From Triplophysa rosa (lineage: Eukaryota; Chordata; Actinopteri; Cypriniformes; Nemacheilidae): a stretch of 64,000 bases of DNA. Below the pieces are notes generated by a model, which searched no databases, was not told where the DNA came from, and saw only the letters and a program-made list of their open reading frames with translations. Shown in pieces: positions 1 through 11,504 of the stretch. Every line of letters starts with the position of its first letter. The stretch's first letter is position 1. The stretch covers positions 23,429,572 to 23,493,571 of the forward strand of contig NC_079899.1 in NCBI RefSeq assembly GCF_024868665.1, written 5' to 3'. The position numbers and the translations under genes were made by a program.

Positions 1-2579
1 TTCACAACTATTTCCATTCCCAAGCCAAAGAATGCTTTTGTTTTATATATGGCACACCGCTAGGCCAGCTTGTCTTTTTCTATTAAATATGCCTTAGAAA
101 TGTTCCGTAAGCAAGTGTCATTTAAAGACGATAAGTGGACACGGTTTGCTCGAGCGTGTCTCTGTCTAGAGGCTTGGCGCTGCTTGTCCAAATGGCTGGA
201 TGAGAAGCAGGGCTTAACACTGTAACCTTGTCTTTGTTTCTGGCCTGTTATAAAGTCGGGGAGGTTTTTGTTTTGGATCCGGTTCCAGGATCTTTCTGCA
301 CTACGTCTGCAGGTTCATGTGGGTGTTTTCATTTATTATATTTGTTGTAGTTTATATAACGGTAAACATTGTGCAGCTGATGCTGACAAAAATACAGCGG
401 TGTACCATGGTATTACCATAGGATATCAATACGGTACCCGGGTACTGCCACGGGACTATTTTTGTATAAACTCTGGTTTTGTCAAACTTTGTTTACTTGC
501 AGGTATTGGGTGATGTTGTAAAAAAGTTTTTTTTCTGTATGATTAAAACAAGTGTGGTTTATGTTTTAAGGAAAGAAAGCCTCATGTATGAAAGGTGTAT
601 GAAAACAGCAATTCCAAATGGGAATGTTATTCAGTAATGCCACATTTGGTTGTTGTGGTCGGGAAAATATGTTGTTTTCACATTCGTCTTTCTTTTCGAG
701 TCGCTACTCCTATGAGAAAGACCAACAAGCCAGGGAGAGCAAAGTCATACATCTGCAAGTTACTGAGAGTTCTTCACTAGATGTGCACGATCGAGCGGCA
801 CTGGGAAGTCTCTGAGCAGCCTCTGGTTCCCATGGCAACTGCGGGGTGGTCTCTATCGGCTCCATCTGAGAATAGGTAAAGTAAATCTGCATGCATTTGG
901 CTGCCCGCCAGCGTCTCAAAAGAAAGAGCACTTTGAATTGCTGCCAGCTTTGGAGGAGGAGAGGGGCTGTCAGGCCTGCTTAATGTTGGCAGTTTGTACT
1001 TGGCAAGACTTGCCTTTTCCCAGAATCCCTCACTCTGGCAGCCCGCCAGCCACTTAGCGGAAGCTGAGCATTAACCCCTGCGATAAGCTGAACATGGAAA
1101 ATTTTCCGTGCGCAGTGAGTGCGTCTGCATGTGTGTGTGTGTGTGTGTGTGAGTAGGTGGGTGGGTGATATTTTGCACAGGGCCGGTGCGTGCGTGTGAG
1201 AGAGAGAGCGAGCCAAGCCTCTGGGTGATCTGTATTCACGGGAAGGCTACACGGACAGCGAAACATCTCTCAATAGAGTAAAATATCCATTACAGTTGCA
1301 CTGTCGGTTTTAGACTCGCTGTATATTACAAAAGGATATTTTAATTGTATTTCTTTTTTTTGCCATTAAAATGTGATAAACATAAACATTTCAGAGAAGT
1401 TCCACTCCATAATATAAATATTGACAAACTTCACAGTCTGTCTGATGTGAGGATTGTTCATTTGTGGAGTCTGATTTCAATATAAAGTCAAGTGATTTGC
1501 TCTGTCTGTGCAAAGATCATTGCACAAACACTCCTTTCTTTGTGTTGTTCATTTGAAGCAAAAGTCACAGCCCCAGTCACAAGTGCAGAGCACGGATAGT
1601 TTACAAATCGTCTCCAGCTGCTTTCGAGACGGGCTGATATATGCATTTCTATACCTGTTTGTATATCAGTAGTTGTTATTCCATTTCTTTTGGCCTTCAT
1701 GTGAGGCTCCTTAATTCTTGGTATACTGCATATGTAATATTCGGGTAGGGTGAAAAAAAACACATCCTTGAAATTGGCTTCAGCCTTACTTGGTGGTTTT
1801 AGTTTTTGGCTCGGATAGAGCGCAGCTTCGTTCTGTGCCAGCAGAATGCAGGGATCGCAATAAATGGCATTTCTTCTTTCCCTCAGACCTCTCTTGCTTT
1901 TTTCTTGCTGTTTTTCCAGCCTCACATTTAGTTGTATAACAGGGTCAGTTTTTTCATGTCTACAGGGTGTTGTTAAGCAGAGAATAGGCTCTGAGAAAGG
2001 GGCGGGGCTGACAACTCCTCATTTAAAGTAAACATTCTGGAGATGCAAAAATACAGAAACTGCTCAAAATGCTAGTGAATATTGTTTAAATATAGGTGTA
2101 TGATACTCAGACTTCTCACAGATTATCTCTAAGGAAAATGAGCATTTTTTTAAGTAAAAGTGTAGTAATCGTTGTTTTTGGTCGGTTGGTATTGCCATAG
2201 TTTGTGTAACAGATTTTATTGTTTTACCATAAGTATTGTTTAAGAAAATCGATTCGCCATGGCGCATATACTTTATCCAATATGTACAAAGACCATGGTC
2301 AGTAAAATATAGCAAGAATGCGCTTGTTTTTTATTACAAATGGCACGTGCGCGTTTTGCTGATGTAAGCATTTTTGCAAGACGTGATCTCGCATTTACAG
2401 TAATGCACAAAATTTCACGCCGAAAAGGACACTTGGAACGAATTAAAACGGATACTCTGGCTGAAAAACGGAATAACAACGATTTTCCTCCATCTGGTTC
2501 TCGCATTCTGAGGGCAAACTGGCCAGCGTGGTGATGCGCGTTCCTCGGTCCATTCAGAAGATTTGTTAGGGAGTGGTTA
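1..2579. other. Upstream gene-less DNA
   Basis: No coding exon could be supported here. The open frames are short, overlap on both strands and resemble no family I know. The stretch holds a TG microsatellite at 1130-1151. From about 2340 to 2540 there is a CpG-bearing block, open on both strands, that could be an old repeat or the distal part of the irf2bp2 promoter. The rest is unremarkable AT-rich sequence. Confidence 0.6.
1130..1151. repeat. (TG)n microsatellite
   Basis: Uninterrupted GT dinucleotides, about 11 units, in the region upstream of irf2bp2. Confidence 0.95.
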
Positions 2580-2589
2580 GCGCATGCGC
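2580..2589. promoter_or_regulatory. NRF1-type site in irf2bp2 promoter
   Basis: The palindrome GCGCATGCGC matches the core of the nuclear respiratory factor 1 motif, which is common in CpG-rich TATA-less vertebrate promoters. It lies 150 bases before the irf2bp2 start codon. Its function is inferred from the match and position only. Confidence 0.55.
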
Positions 2590-2645
2590 ACTCGCATGGC
2601 AACAAGTGGCTTGTCACATTGTAACAGAACTGCGGAACGTGGTGC

Positions 2646-2653
2646 TGACGTCA
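2646..2653. promoter_or_regulatory. Full CRE/ATF palindrome in irf2bp2 promoter
   Basis: A perfect TGACGTCA, the cAMP-response element bound by CREB/ATF factors, sits 87 bases before the irf2bp2 ATG. No TATA box is evident, and base composition turns GC-rich here and stays so through exon 1. The arrangement looks like a CpG-island promoter, with transcription probably starting between this site and the ATG. Confidence 0.55.
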
Positions 2654-2739
2654 CCGGCCCAGCCAGGTGGCATTCCGAGAAGAAGAGGCGCGTTCACCTC
2701 TCAGTAAACGAATAGCGGACTCGAGAGGAGCAGTTCAAC

Positions 2740-3514
2740 ATGTCTTCGGCGCAAGTCTCCTCGTCGAGGAGACAGTCGTGTTATTTGTGTGATTTGCCGC
2801 GCATGCCGTGGGCTATGATCTGGGATTTTACCGAGCCCGTGTGCAGAGGATGCGTGAACTACGAAGGGGCCGACAGGATCGAGTTCGTCATCGAAACGGC
2901 GCGCCAGCTCAAACGGGCGCACGGCTTTCAGGACGGCAGACCGCCGGGACCCGGGAAACAGCTGTCGGGGAAAGACATTCAGTCCATGAACCATGCGCCG
3001 GGTGACCCGGGCTCGCGCCCGCCGCAGCCGCTCGACCGCTACCCGCTGTCCTCCGAGCGCCCGCCCAGGCTCGGACCCGAGTATCAGTCCGCGCGGCAGG
3101 CGAACGGCATCCCGGTGCCGAACGGATTCTCGAAACCGGACGACCCGCCGGAGCTGAACCGCCAGAGCCCGAACCCGCGCAGGACTAGCGCCGTTCCGCC
3201 CAATCTCATGCCTTTGATGAACGGCGGCATGATGAACGGCAGACCGCAGATCTCGGGGCACGCGCCCGCGGAGCTCGGCGGGAGTAAGCGGCCGGCCTCC
3301 GTCTCCAGCACGGAGCACGACAAGGACAGACACAGACCGGACAGCCTGACGCCGGAGATCGGAGACGGACACAAGGGCCGGGACGACTGGCTGAACAAGA
3401 ACAAGACGGTTCGGGACATGATGACGCTGTACCCGCACGACGGCGGCCGGTTCAAGAAAGAGCACATGCAGCAGAGGGTCATGTACGAGACCAGCGCCCC
3501 TCCATCTAAATCCG
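2740..3514 (+). CDS. irf2bp2: irf2bp2 exon 1 coding part
   Basis: 258 codons plus one base. It carries the N-terminal zinc finger and most of the disordered middle. Donor G|GTGGGT follows SAPPSKS. If the intron is not removed, the frame reads on for about 50 codons to a stop at 3661-3663, which would give a protein lacking the RING-like finger. Confidence 0.92.
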
Positions 3515-4779
3515 GTGGGTTTGTATTCACTTATTCTGGGTTTCTGCGTGCATTGCAGTATTTTAGTGGTAACCATAGACTAAGCATCATATTTGTAATA
3601 TTCAAGCAACACTTTTACTATGTCATAGCCACAGTTAATTTTCTCAACTGTGCATTTTTTTGATCAGATTATGTGTATGTATGGATATATTGGAGTGTCT
3701 AGAATACATCGTGTATTTCTGCTTTGCAGTGTCGCGGAAATCAACATTTTTCCTTATAAGATGTGCAGCGAAATGCGTTTTCTTTCGATTCTTATTGTGT
3801 TGTGTTCAGTGTCGGGTGGGAGGACTTGTATTGTTGCCTCATAAATGGCCTGGTTTGAATGAGAGCACTGTGGCATGAGTCAGCTGCAGGGAAATTTCCG
3901 CTGATCAAAGCTGATGGTGTATTTGCATGCGGTGCGTTTGCAGACAGCCTCATTGTTACGTCTGGCACTACGATGCATGTCTGCGTATCAGCAGGTTTAC
4001 TGTGACGGATTCGTTTGCATGTGGTATTAACTGGCTCTCTGTGCGCTCTTGCAGATAGAGGCAAACATCCCAAGAATCTCAAGAGGAAAGCCTCGCCCGA
4101 GCCGGACGGGGAGGGCACCGCCGTCAAGATTAACGGGGACGGACAGCAGTGGCTTCCGGCGCCCGGAGATGGCTTAAAAATGCCACCTGTTCCTCCGCCC
4201 AGCTTCGCTGCCCCCCCTTCCACGATTTCCCCGCACCCTCGCACCACCCCGCCGGAGGCCGCGAGCGGTGCCGCCGCTCAGAACGGACAATCTCCCATGG
4301 CCGCTCTCATTATGGCAGCGGATAACGCCGGCGGCAACAGCTCGCCCAAGGACGCCAACCAGGTGCACTCGACGACGCGCAGGAACAGCAGCAGCCCGCT
4401 GTCCCCCAACCAGCGGCGACTGGCGCAGAGGGAAGGCTCGGGTGCCGGGACGCCCCACGTGCCCGGCATGGATGCGGTACATCCTCAGAGCATTCCGGAC
4501 TCGTCGGTGCCCAGCAGCATTCCGCTGTGCTGCACGCTGTGCCACGAGAGACTGGAGGACACGCACTTCGTCCAGTGCCCCTCGGTGCCCTCGCACAAGT
4601 TTTGCTTCCCGTGCTCCCGGGAGAGCATCAAAGCGCAGGGGGCCACGGGAGAGGTGTACTGCCCCAGCGGAGAGAAATGTCCCCTGGTAGGGTCAAACGT
4701 GCCTTGGGCTTTCATGCAAGGCGAGATAGCGACCATTTTAGCTGGGGATGTCAAAGTAAAGAAGGAAAGAGACCCTTAA
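2740..4779 (+). CDS. irf2bp2: Interferon regulatory factor 2-binding protein 2 (irf2bp2-type), two exons
   Basis: Nuclear co-repressor family that binds the IRF2 repression domain and other factors such as NFAT1 and VGLL4 (family knowledge). CDS is joined from 2740-3514 and 4055-4779 (499 codons). Splicing (G|gtgggt ... ttgcag|AT) joins a split Asp codon. The N-terminal C4 zinc finger uses Cys14, Cys17, Cys35 and Cys38 (SCYLC ... VCRGC). The middle is Pro/Ser-rich and disordered, with [20 protein letters not shown] and a KR-rich NLS-like [13 protein letters not shown] after the junction. A RING-like C-terminal finger spans about residues 416-475 ([19 protein letters not shown]), and the protein ends KVKKERDP. 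The ATG is the first after the CRE; no upstream ATG lies between. The middle matches IRF2BP2 and the central block specific to IRF2BPL is absent, but the extreme ends resemble IRF2BPL. irf2bpl or a fish-specific irf2bp2a/b copy remain alternatives. Family assignment is sure; paralogue is about 75%. Confidence 0.93.
3515..4054 (+). other. irf2bp2 intron
   Basis: A 540-base intron bounded by GT and CTCTTGCAG. It is AT-rich in sharp contrast to the GC-rich exons. Mammalian IRF2BP2 also has one intron at about this position, whereas IRF2BPL and IRF2BP1 are normally intronless (from memory). This supports the irf2bp2 call. Confidence 0.85.
4055..4779 (+). CDS. irf2bp2: irf2bp2 exon 2 coding part
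   Basis: Starts with AT, completing an Asp codon, then [18 protein letters not shown]. It carries a Pro-rich stretch, the conserved TTPPEA and [10 protein letters not shown] motifs, [13 protein letters not shown], and the RING-like finger. The stop TAA is at 4777-4779. Confidence 0.92.
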
Positions 4780-5525
4780 GTATAACTATACCATATATGC
4801 TTCCCGCACCAGAAACAGTCAAGTGAAGCGAGTATATTTACGGCTGTGTTTTAAAACCCCGCGAGCTGCCTACTAAACCGCGTATTCGGGCATCACAGGT
4901 GCGCGCGGCGTTTTTTGGGCATCATTCAAACTTAAAACGCGCCTGACGTGAACAAAGATGCGGTGTGTGTGTGCAGCTCGCTGGGTTTTAAAGCACAACT
5001 CTATTTGTTGTGAATATTGAAGTTACAGAAATAGTCCAGTGTACAGAGACATTTGCGTTTCGCCACGAAGGGGGAGGAGGCGGTGTGCGTGGAAACATTT
5101 TTACGGCACTTTTACGGTTTACGTTATAACGTTTCTATTCGATTTCATACTCGTTTCCACATCTACATGTACAATCCCAAGCAAAAAAAATATTATTAAC
5201 GAATACACTTTTGTGGTAGGTGTAACAAACGAAGCGAGTCTAAGAGAGGGCGTTTGTTGTTTTTTGATCTTGTCATTTTTTTGTATGATCTTTAAAACAG
5301 CGATTTTTAATTTGTATCCCGTGGTCTGAGAATACAGATATATTTTATTACGTGATTTCATTCTCTCTTTTTGCTTTGAAGTTGCACGGACGCTTTAGTA
5401 GAGCTGAAAATACTGTACATGAAAAAAAGAAAAGCTCTGTTTGTTTATACATATTTCTGTAGTAACAGAAGACTTGTAATGTGCCTTGGAGCGGAGTAAA
5501 TTGTAATAAATTCATTGATATTAAC
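4780..5525 (+). other. irf2bp2 3' untranslated region
   Basis: No further coding sequence. The region becomes increasingly AT-rich and ends near a canonical AATAAA. The end is inferred from that signal; no transcript was available. Confidence 0.6.
5505..5510 (+). terminator. Polyadenylation signal of irf2bp2
   Basis: AATAAA, followed within about 20-40 bases by a GT-rich stretch (TTTGTGGCGTGTTAATTTGTTG), the expected cleavage-stimulation arrangement. It lies about 725 bases after the stop codon. Confidence 0.65.
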
Positions 5526-7905
5526 TCTTTGTGGCGTGTTAATTTGTTGAGGTAGAAGGAAATATTACTCCTATATTTATTGTAAAGTTGACTTATTATT
5601 TGTTTATTAAATCCGAATAATGTTTGCATTACTGTTGGTTCATTAAGCTTTTTAATGTTATGAAACAAACTAGATTTGCTGAATATATTACCTCATGACC
5701 TCATTAGAGATCTTTCTAAAGAGATCATTTAATATCTTCCTGGCATAGATGTTATGGTGTCATCTTTATGTGTGTGAAACAGACATATTTAATCTTTTAT
5801 TTATTTTGGAGTAGTTCATTGACTCATAGTGATTCATTTTGCATTTCAATGAACTTTTCTATATGAGGAAAAGTAAAGCGCTTAACCAAGCACATTGCTG
5901 TGTAACAGTGGATCAAGCATCAATAAGCATATCTCTTTCATTGCTTTAACACTGTCTTGAGAATTCATGTCATTGTTTTGCTTCACACCGATTTAGTCCT
6001 GCTACACTGACCTGAAGAGTAAAGTTTGAAGCATCTTTCAGCACACGGACGGTACACATGGCTGTCACATGGGGTGGCTGTGGTGCTTATTTAATATGTG
6101 CCGCCCTTGTTTCACCCTTAGCAACAAGTTCTGTTAATGGCACATGATAAAAACTGTTTCGCTGCATATGCAGGAGGTTTTAAAATAGCATGCTATACCA
6201 GCGTGCTTAATCTGCCATGCCTCAGTTTAGCAACCGTTACCCTATCTGAGATTGGGAGTATTTTTTGGGGAGGTAAAGAAGGGCGAAAATGCTTGCACAT
6301 GCCTGAGATGTCTCGGGGGATGTATTCCTCATTTAGAATTCAGCTGGTGGTCATGTGACTTGTCAGTCGTAGTTTTGCATTGGCTGCGGGAGAGAGGAAA
6401 AACAGTTGGTGCGTGGCTGTTGCCATGACTCATACTAATGCTGGCTCTTTCCCTTCAGAAGCTCCGGCAAATAGGGTGGCACAATTCATTCATGGCAGCC
6501 GGCCATGCAAGAGCATCCAGACCAGAAAACAGGGGGGACATTAAGGTCAGGGAACAATGCGTATGCCAAACTATCCCACTGAAGTGGGCTTTGTGCTCGA
6601 ATTCTGTGGAGGCCTGTGGTGCACATTCTGGAGCGCAGTAATTTGACAGTGTTGTACTAAGCAAGGGATTTTGTTTTTGTTATGGGGGCACGTACAACAT
6701 GCATTTCTCTACTTATTAGCATGTTACATTTATTTTACAGAAATACATTTTTGTGTAATACATTTGCAATTGGCATCTATGTTGATTTATTACGTAATTG
6801 AATTGCAGTGTTTGATATATAATGGCAATGATGGAAATCCACAACTACACTGCGTTTAACTTCAATCATGAGTATTTGATCACAATATGACATTGTAAGT
6901 GCAATAAATAATATTTATTGTAATAAGTAATATACGTTCTTGCATAGTCGTTGTTTTCTGTCAAATATGGTACATTTTCTTAAATGATCTACAAATGAAA
7001 TATAATTCCTTAAATGGTGCATCCGTATTAAGATAATCTTGCCAAAATAATTGTGATTCAAAAAGACAATGGCTCCTTTGAGATCACACAGAATTAGTCA
7101 AGCAATTATATTGTATAGATATCATCCATTCACAAGTCATATTCTATAATTTAAGCCAAATTTAAGGAGACATGTTTTGTGCTGCAATGCAGTGATATTG
7201 TTGTCGCTGTCTGCTGGAGGAATCAAAGGTGCGGTGTCTGTTTAATGGAGAGGCTTCCTATTGTCATGCAAAAACAGATTGAGGTGCCCTTGGCTGTCTT
7301 GGTAATCACCTGGGTTTCAAGTATCAGTGCACATACAAAAAAAATAAACAGATACCCCAACCCCACCCGTCAGGGAGGGAGGGGGTCCCACTTCCTGTTT
7401 ACTATACACACATCTGTGCCGTCTGAGTGTGTGTGTCAAATTCTGCACCTTTTCATGGAATGCTCGATCTTTGGGACACGGTCAAGTACAATCCAAAGAC
7501 GGGACCGTTAGTAAGACTGGACTCTATAAAAAGTTTGATAGCTTGTGTTTTAAGGATTTGTGTACCACAGGATCGCATCTTGATTTTTTTAAAGTGGCTT
7601 TTTGGATTTCTAGGCCAAATTGGTTGAGTGTTTTCTGTAGCTGCTTTATATCGGCGGAATACTTTCTTGTACTAGGTTGCAATGTTATTTCCGTGCAAAG
7701 TTATTTATGTTAACCGTTGCATTTATTTGCATTGCAACAAACATCTCCGAAACAATACGAATTTCTTGCATTCTAAGCAATCAGCTCTGACGTCAATTGT
7801 CAGTTCTGAAATTTATTTTGGACGCATTGTAAAATCACTGCAGTCTGTTCACCCCTCGCTAGCCAGCGGCTTCTTCCCCTCCTCCAATTCCCTTCAATCC
7901 TCATA

Positions 7906-7943
7906 ACACACACACACACACGCGCACACACACACACACACAC
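7906..7943. repeat. (CA)n microsatellite
   Basis: CA dinucleotide run with a CGCG interruption. Confidence 0.95.
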
Positions 7944-10289
7944 TCAGGGAGAAGTTTCCAGCGGATAAAAATACAGCCACTCCAAAGGTTGCACCGCAGT
8001 GCCATCGTGCACAGTTGCCCGTGGCAACAGCCTTGTTCAAAACATCATTTATTCAGGAATGTGCAGACACAAAGAGTTGAGACGGAGGTTCAGCCTTAAC
8101 CCTGCGTGTGCCGGGGCTCGGCTGTCTGAACCACAACCTCTCTAGAAAGGTTCTTGCGTTGTGCTTTAATCTCTTCGTGTGTTTTTGTTAAATAGTCATG
8201 TTTATAGAGGTGTCTTAAGTGCATGTAACTTCTCTCACAAATATTTATGATGTTGTTTTGTGTTTGTTTTCCTTTTGAAATAACAACAAGGAAAACCAAC
8301 ATTATCTCAGACAGGTTTTTACAAACGTCAACCTCTGCCACTGGACCTCCAAGCAGGTAGTGAAACCCACAACAACACATTGGATGCTCAAGCAATGTTT
8401 ATAGTGATTTCTGCACATCAAACTGGGATAGGAGTAGGTTTATTTAAAAGTTATTGGATAAAAGCTGTTCAGCCGCATATTGTCTTCCCACCTTTTCCCT
8501 CTGCGTCAGCGCATCTCTCGCTGCGATATGACATTTAACTCTCCTCAACTGTGCTCGTTATTTGGCGCCAACAGAGGGGGTTTATGTGCAAGAGGGTTAT
8601 TCCTATTTTGTTTTCATTCACCGTGCCTCCGAGCACAGCCATTTATAGACGGTGATGTCAGCACTATCTTCCATAGCCCAGGGCCTCTTGGCACATAATG
8701 TATGCAATCTCAGACATTCCATTCCTGCCTCGCAAATAAGCTGCGGGCTACAGCGGGCGTGTGCTTCCCCCACTCGTTCTGCAGATATTAAAGGCGCAGA
8801 GGGGGAATTGATTTTCTGCCGCTTTTCACTCCCACACTGTCGTTTATTTTATTTTTCGGGCTTTTCCTCTTTTGTAGTTCAGAGGAAATGCTGCGCCATC
8901 CCTTCGGCATGTTGCGAATATAATTTGTCAGTATCATTTGGGATTAGAGTGTTATACTTATTATGGTTTAATGTGTTATCACTTTCTGCATTTGAGTTGG
9001 TTTTCGGGTCTGTTTGCATTCACACGTTGGCTGTGTGATTTCTGTTAGTTAGTTAGTCCCCTTATTTAATGGAAACGAAGCATCGATATGATCAAAATCT
9101 CTCATGTGTCCACAGAATGTAACAAAGTCGTACGGGTTTAGACAGACACCAAGGTGAGTAAATGTTAACAGATGTTTTATTGTTAGGTAAACTAACTCTT
9201 TAATAAACATTCTTAATCATCTTGTTTTGATCATCGCTATATTTATATTTTACAGCTTCTTATATAAGAACGTAAGCCCTGTGTAATGGATGTCGGGTCT
9301 AGCCTTGACTAATGGCATGTGGATTGTAAAAAGGGGCCATTCTGGCCGAGTTTCAGATGTTTTTCATTAGCTTGTAAAGGACTTCAATTTTCGGATGGAA
9401 TTCCAATTTGCATTTCAAGGCCGGTGCCTCCTTGAGGGCCTGTTACAGCTTCCTGTAGTTACCCGCCAGGGCAGTTTGGGGTGTGGGGGGAGCTAGTTTG
9501 AGGCCAGAGGGTGGGGGTGCTTCTGAGCACATGAAAATGGGCTATAGGGCACCATGGAGATTCAGTCTGTCATGAAAAGCTCGCAGTCTGGATTGTTCAA
9601 GGGCGGTTTCGCTTGATTGATCTACATTTTTGTACCGAGGTCTCAATAAACGATCTGTCCTTTTGACCGTCATGCATTGAGCACCTTTGGATTCCAAATC
9701 ATCCCCCCAACTTGTGTATGGATCGACTTGAATGAATAAAACAAACACTGAGCACCTTTGTAGTTGCATAATTCATGTACATTAGTCATATTTAATGTTT
9801 ATATTCAGTAAAAACTGTTCAGTCTCTTACTAATAAACATCCAGTTCTCTGTTTTTATTTTCCTGACGTCTGGTTGGAAGGAAAGGGTTAACTGTAACCG
9901 TGCAGCTCTTGGCCGGCCTTCTGGAGAAATGTAGCCCCCTTTCATTCTCCGGGTTGTTTACGCGACTGGCAGCCATTTTAGACCGGAGCTCTGCTAACAC
10001 AGAGAGGATTCAGGTTTCTTAAGCTCACGGTGCAGCGGGTTCACTCGGCGGCTTGTTCTCTCATCCATCTTCCATCGGGCCCAACCCCCCCCCCCACTTA
10101 ACACACACACATTCCTCCATTCTCTCATTCCAGAATCTGGTCACCATCCACATTTCACTGTACCCTGAGAACTGAGTGTTTTTACTTAAGTGCTCTGTTG
10201 TTTATTAAATAAGATTCGGCCACATTTGACGGTGGGGTTAATTCTGTTAAGGGTAACTGGTGGTTTTGGCAGAGTTATTATTAAAACAG

Positions 10290-10384
10290 ACGTATATTGA
10301 AGAAGAAAGAAGGTTCTACACGTTTTGAATGACATAAAGGTGAATAAATGATGACTGAAATTTTTATTTTTAGGTTGGCTTTAA
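10290..10384. repeat. Fragment of the AGTTCACCC MITE family
   Basis: Contains GAAGAAGAAAGAAGGTT and ATGACATAAAGGTGAATA followed by ATGATGACTGAAATTTTTA. This is the right half of the TTAA-flanked family seen complete at 31311-31597. Its terminal repeat is degraded. Confidence 0.6.
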
Positions 10385-11270
10385 TAATACGTTGTTCTTA
10401 AAAAGCGTGTCTCACGGTTGTCTGTTTTATTCCGCCGAGTCAATCAACCTTGCCTTGTCCTAAATTTCCATTAAAAGGTCCATTAGTGGACGAGGATACT
10501 GTGTCCGCATTAGTGCCTGTGTCTATCTGTTGCTTTGATCCCGTACCAACAAATACAGATGATCTCACTGTACCAAAACCATCAGTATTAATAGCAGCGA
10601 AACTCCCATGTAATGAAAACCTTCCCAACGACCTTGCGGTGAAACCAAAGGTCGCCATCTATCTCCAGCCCAACAGCGAGAAAGGACAGTGGGTGTGGTT
10701 TGCCCAGTGAAGTGTCTAATTGGTGGTCTGTTTTAAAGGTGATGTCATTTATTTGTCTATGGATCTTTAACCTAGCACCGTTCCATTTTTATCAGTTAAG
10801 TCTTTGAAGTATTATTTCAGGCCCTTTGATTGGATCTAATCGAGCGTTCCCAAATGTAAAACCCCCCGGCACAGCCGGATGGGTATCGTCTGCGTTCATT
10901 AGAAAATGAGGGTTATTGATCAACCGCATCCTCCTGTGCCGTTTGCTTCAATCACGTCAACAAATAACATCCTCGATTTATAAGATGGATTTAGCCTTTT
11001 CTCCAGTCGTTGAGCTGCATGCTACTGTATGTGCGCTGTTCATTTGTTTGGAATGATTTTGCGAGCGTGTTGATATTTGCTGTGCGGTAACTACGATTGG
11101 TCATTTACAAGCATTGAATCAGGCTGACTTTGACCTTTTCGGTTTGGTTAGGTGATCAAACATTGTTCTGACAAGTGTGATCAATTCAGTGAGGACGTAA
11201 AAGAAAATGAATTTGTTTTCAAAATAAGTTCATGCATCTTCGCTCTTTTGGTTAGTATATTTGAGAAATT

Positions 11271-11504
11271 TTAAAGTAATAGTTCACTCCAAAGTAAAAA
11301 TTCTGTCATCGTTTACTAGCAACCGAACACGACGGTACCCATTGACTTGCATTGGTTTTGTGTACCGCCGTTGTTCGGTTACCCACATTCTTCAAAATAG
11401 CTTCTAGTGTGTTCTGAAGAAGAAAGAAAGTCATACAGGTTTGAAATGACAAGGGGGAGGAAATGATGACAAAATGTTGATTTTTGGTCGAACTGTCCCT
11501 TTAA
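11271..11504. mobile_element. TTAA-flanked MITE, AGTTCACCC family
   Basis: Starts TTAAAGTAATAGTTCACTCC and ends GGTCGAACTGTCCCTTTAA, so the ends are imperfect inverted repeats bounded by TTAA. The centre is a near-palindrome around GGTACCCATTGACTTGCATT. No coding capacity. TTAA target duplication is typical of piggyBac-like elements, so a non-autonomous piggyBac-type origin is inferred. Confidence 0.8.

Noticed and set aside
1488..1925. 145-codon open frame on the - strand upstream of irf2bp2
   Set aside because: No recognisable domain and no conserved-looking composition; sequence is ordinary AT-rich intergenic DNA.
2701..3576. 291-codon frame antisense to irf2bp2 exon 1
   Set aside because: Shadow frame caused by the GC-rich codons of the true gene; Arg/Val-rich with no family.
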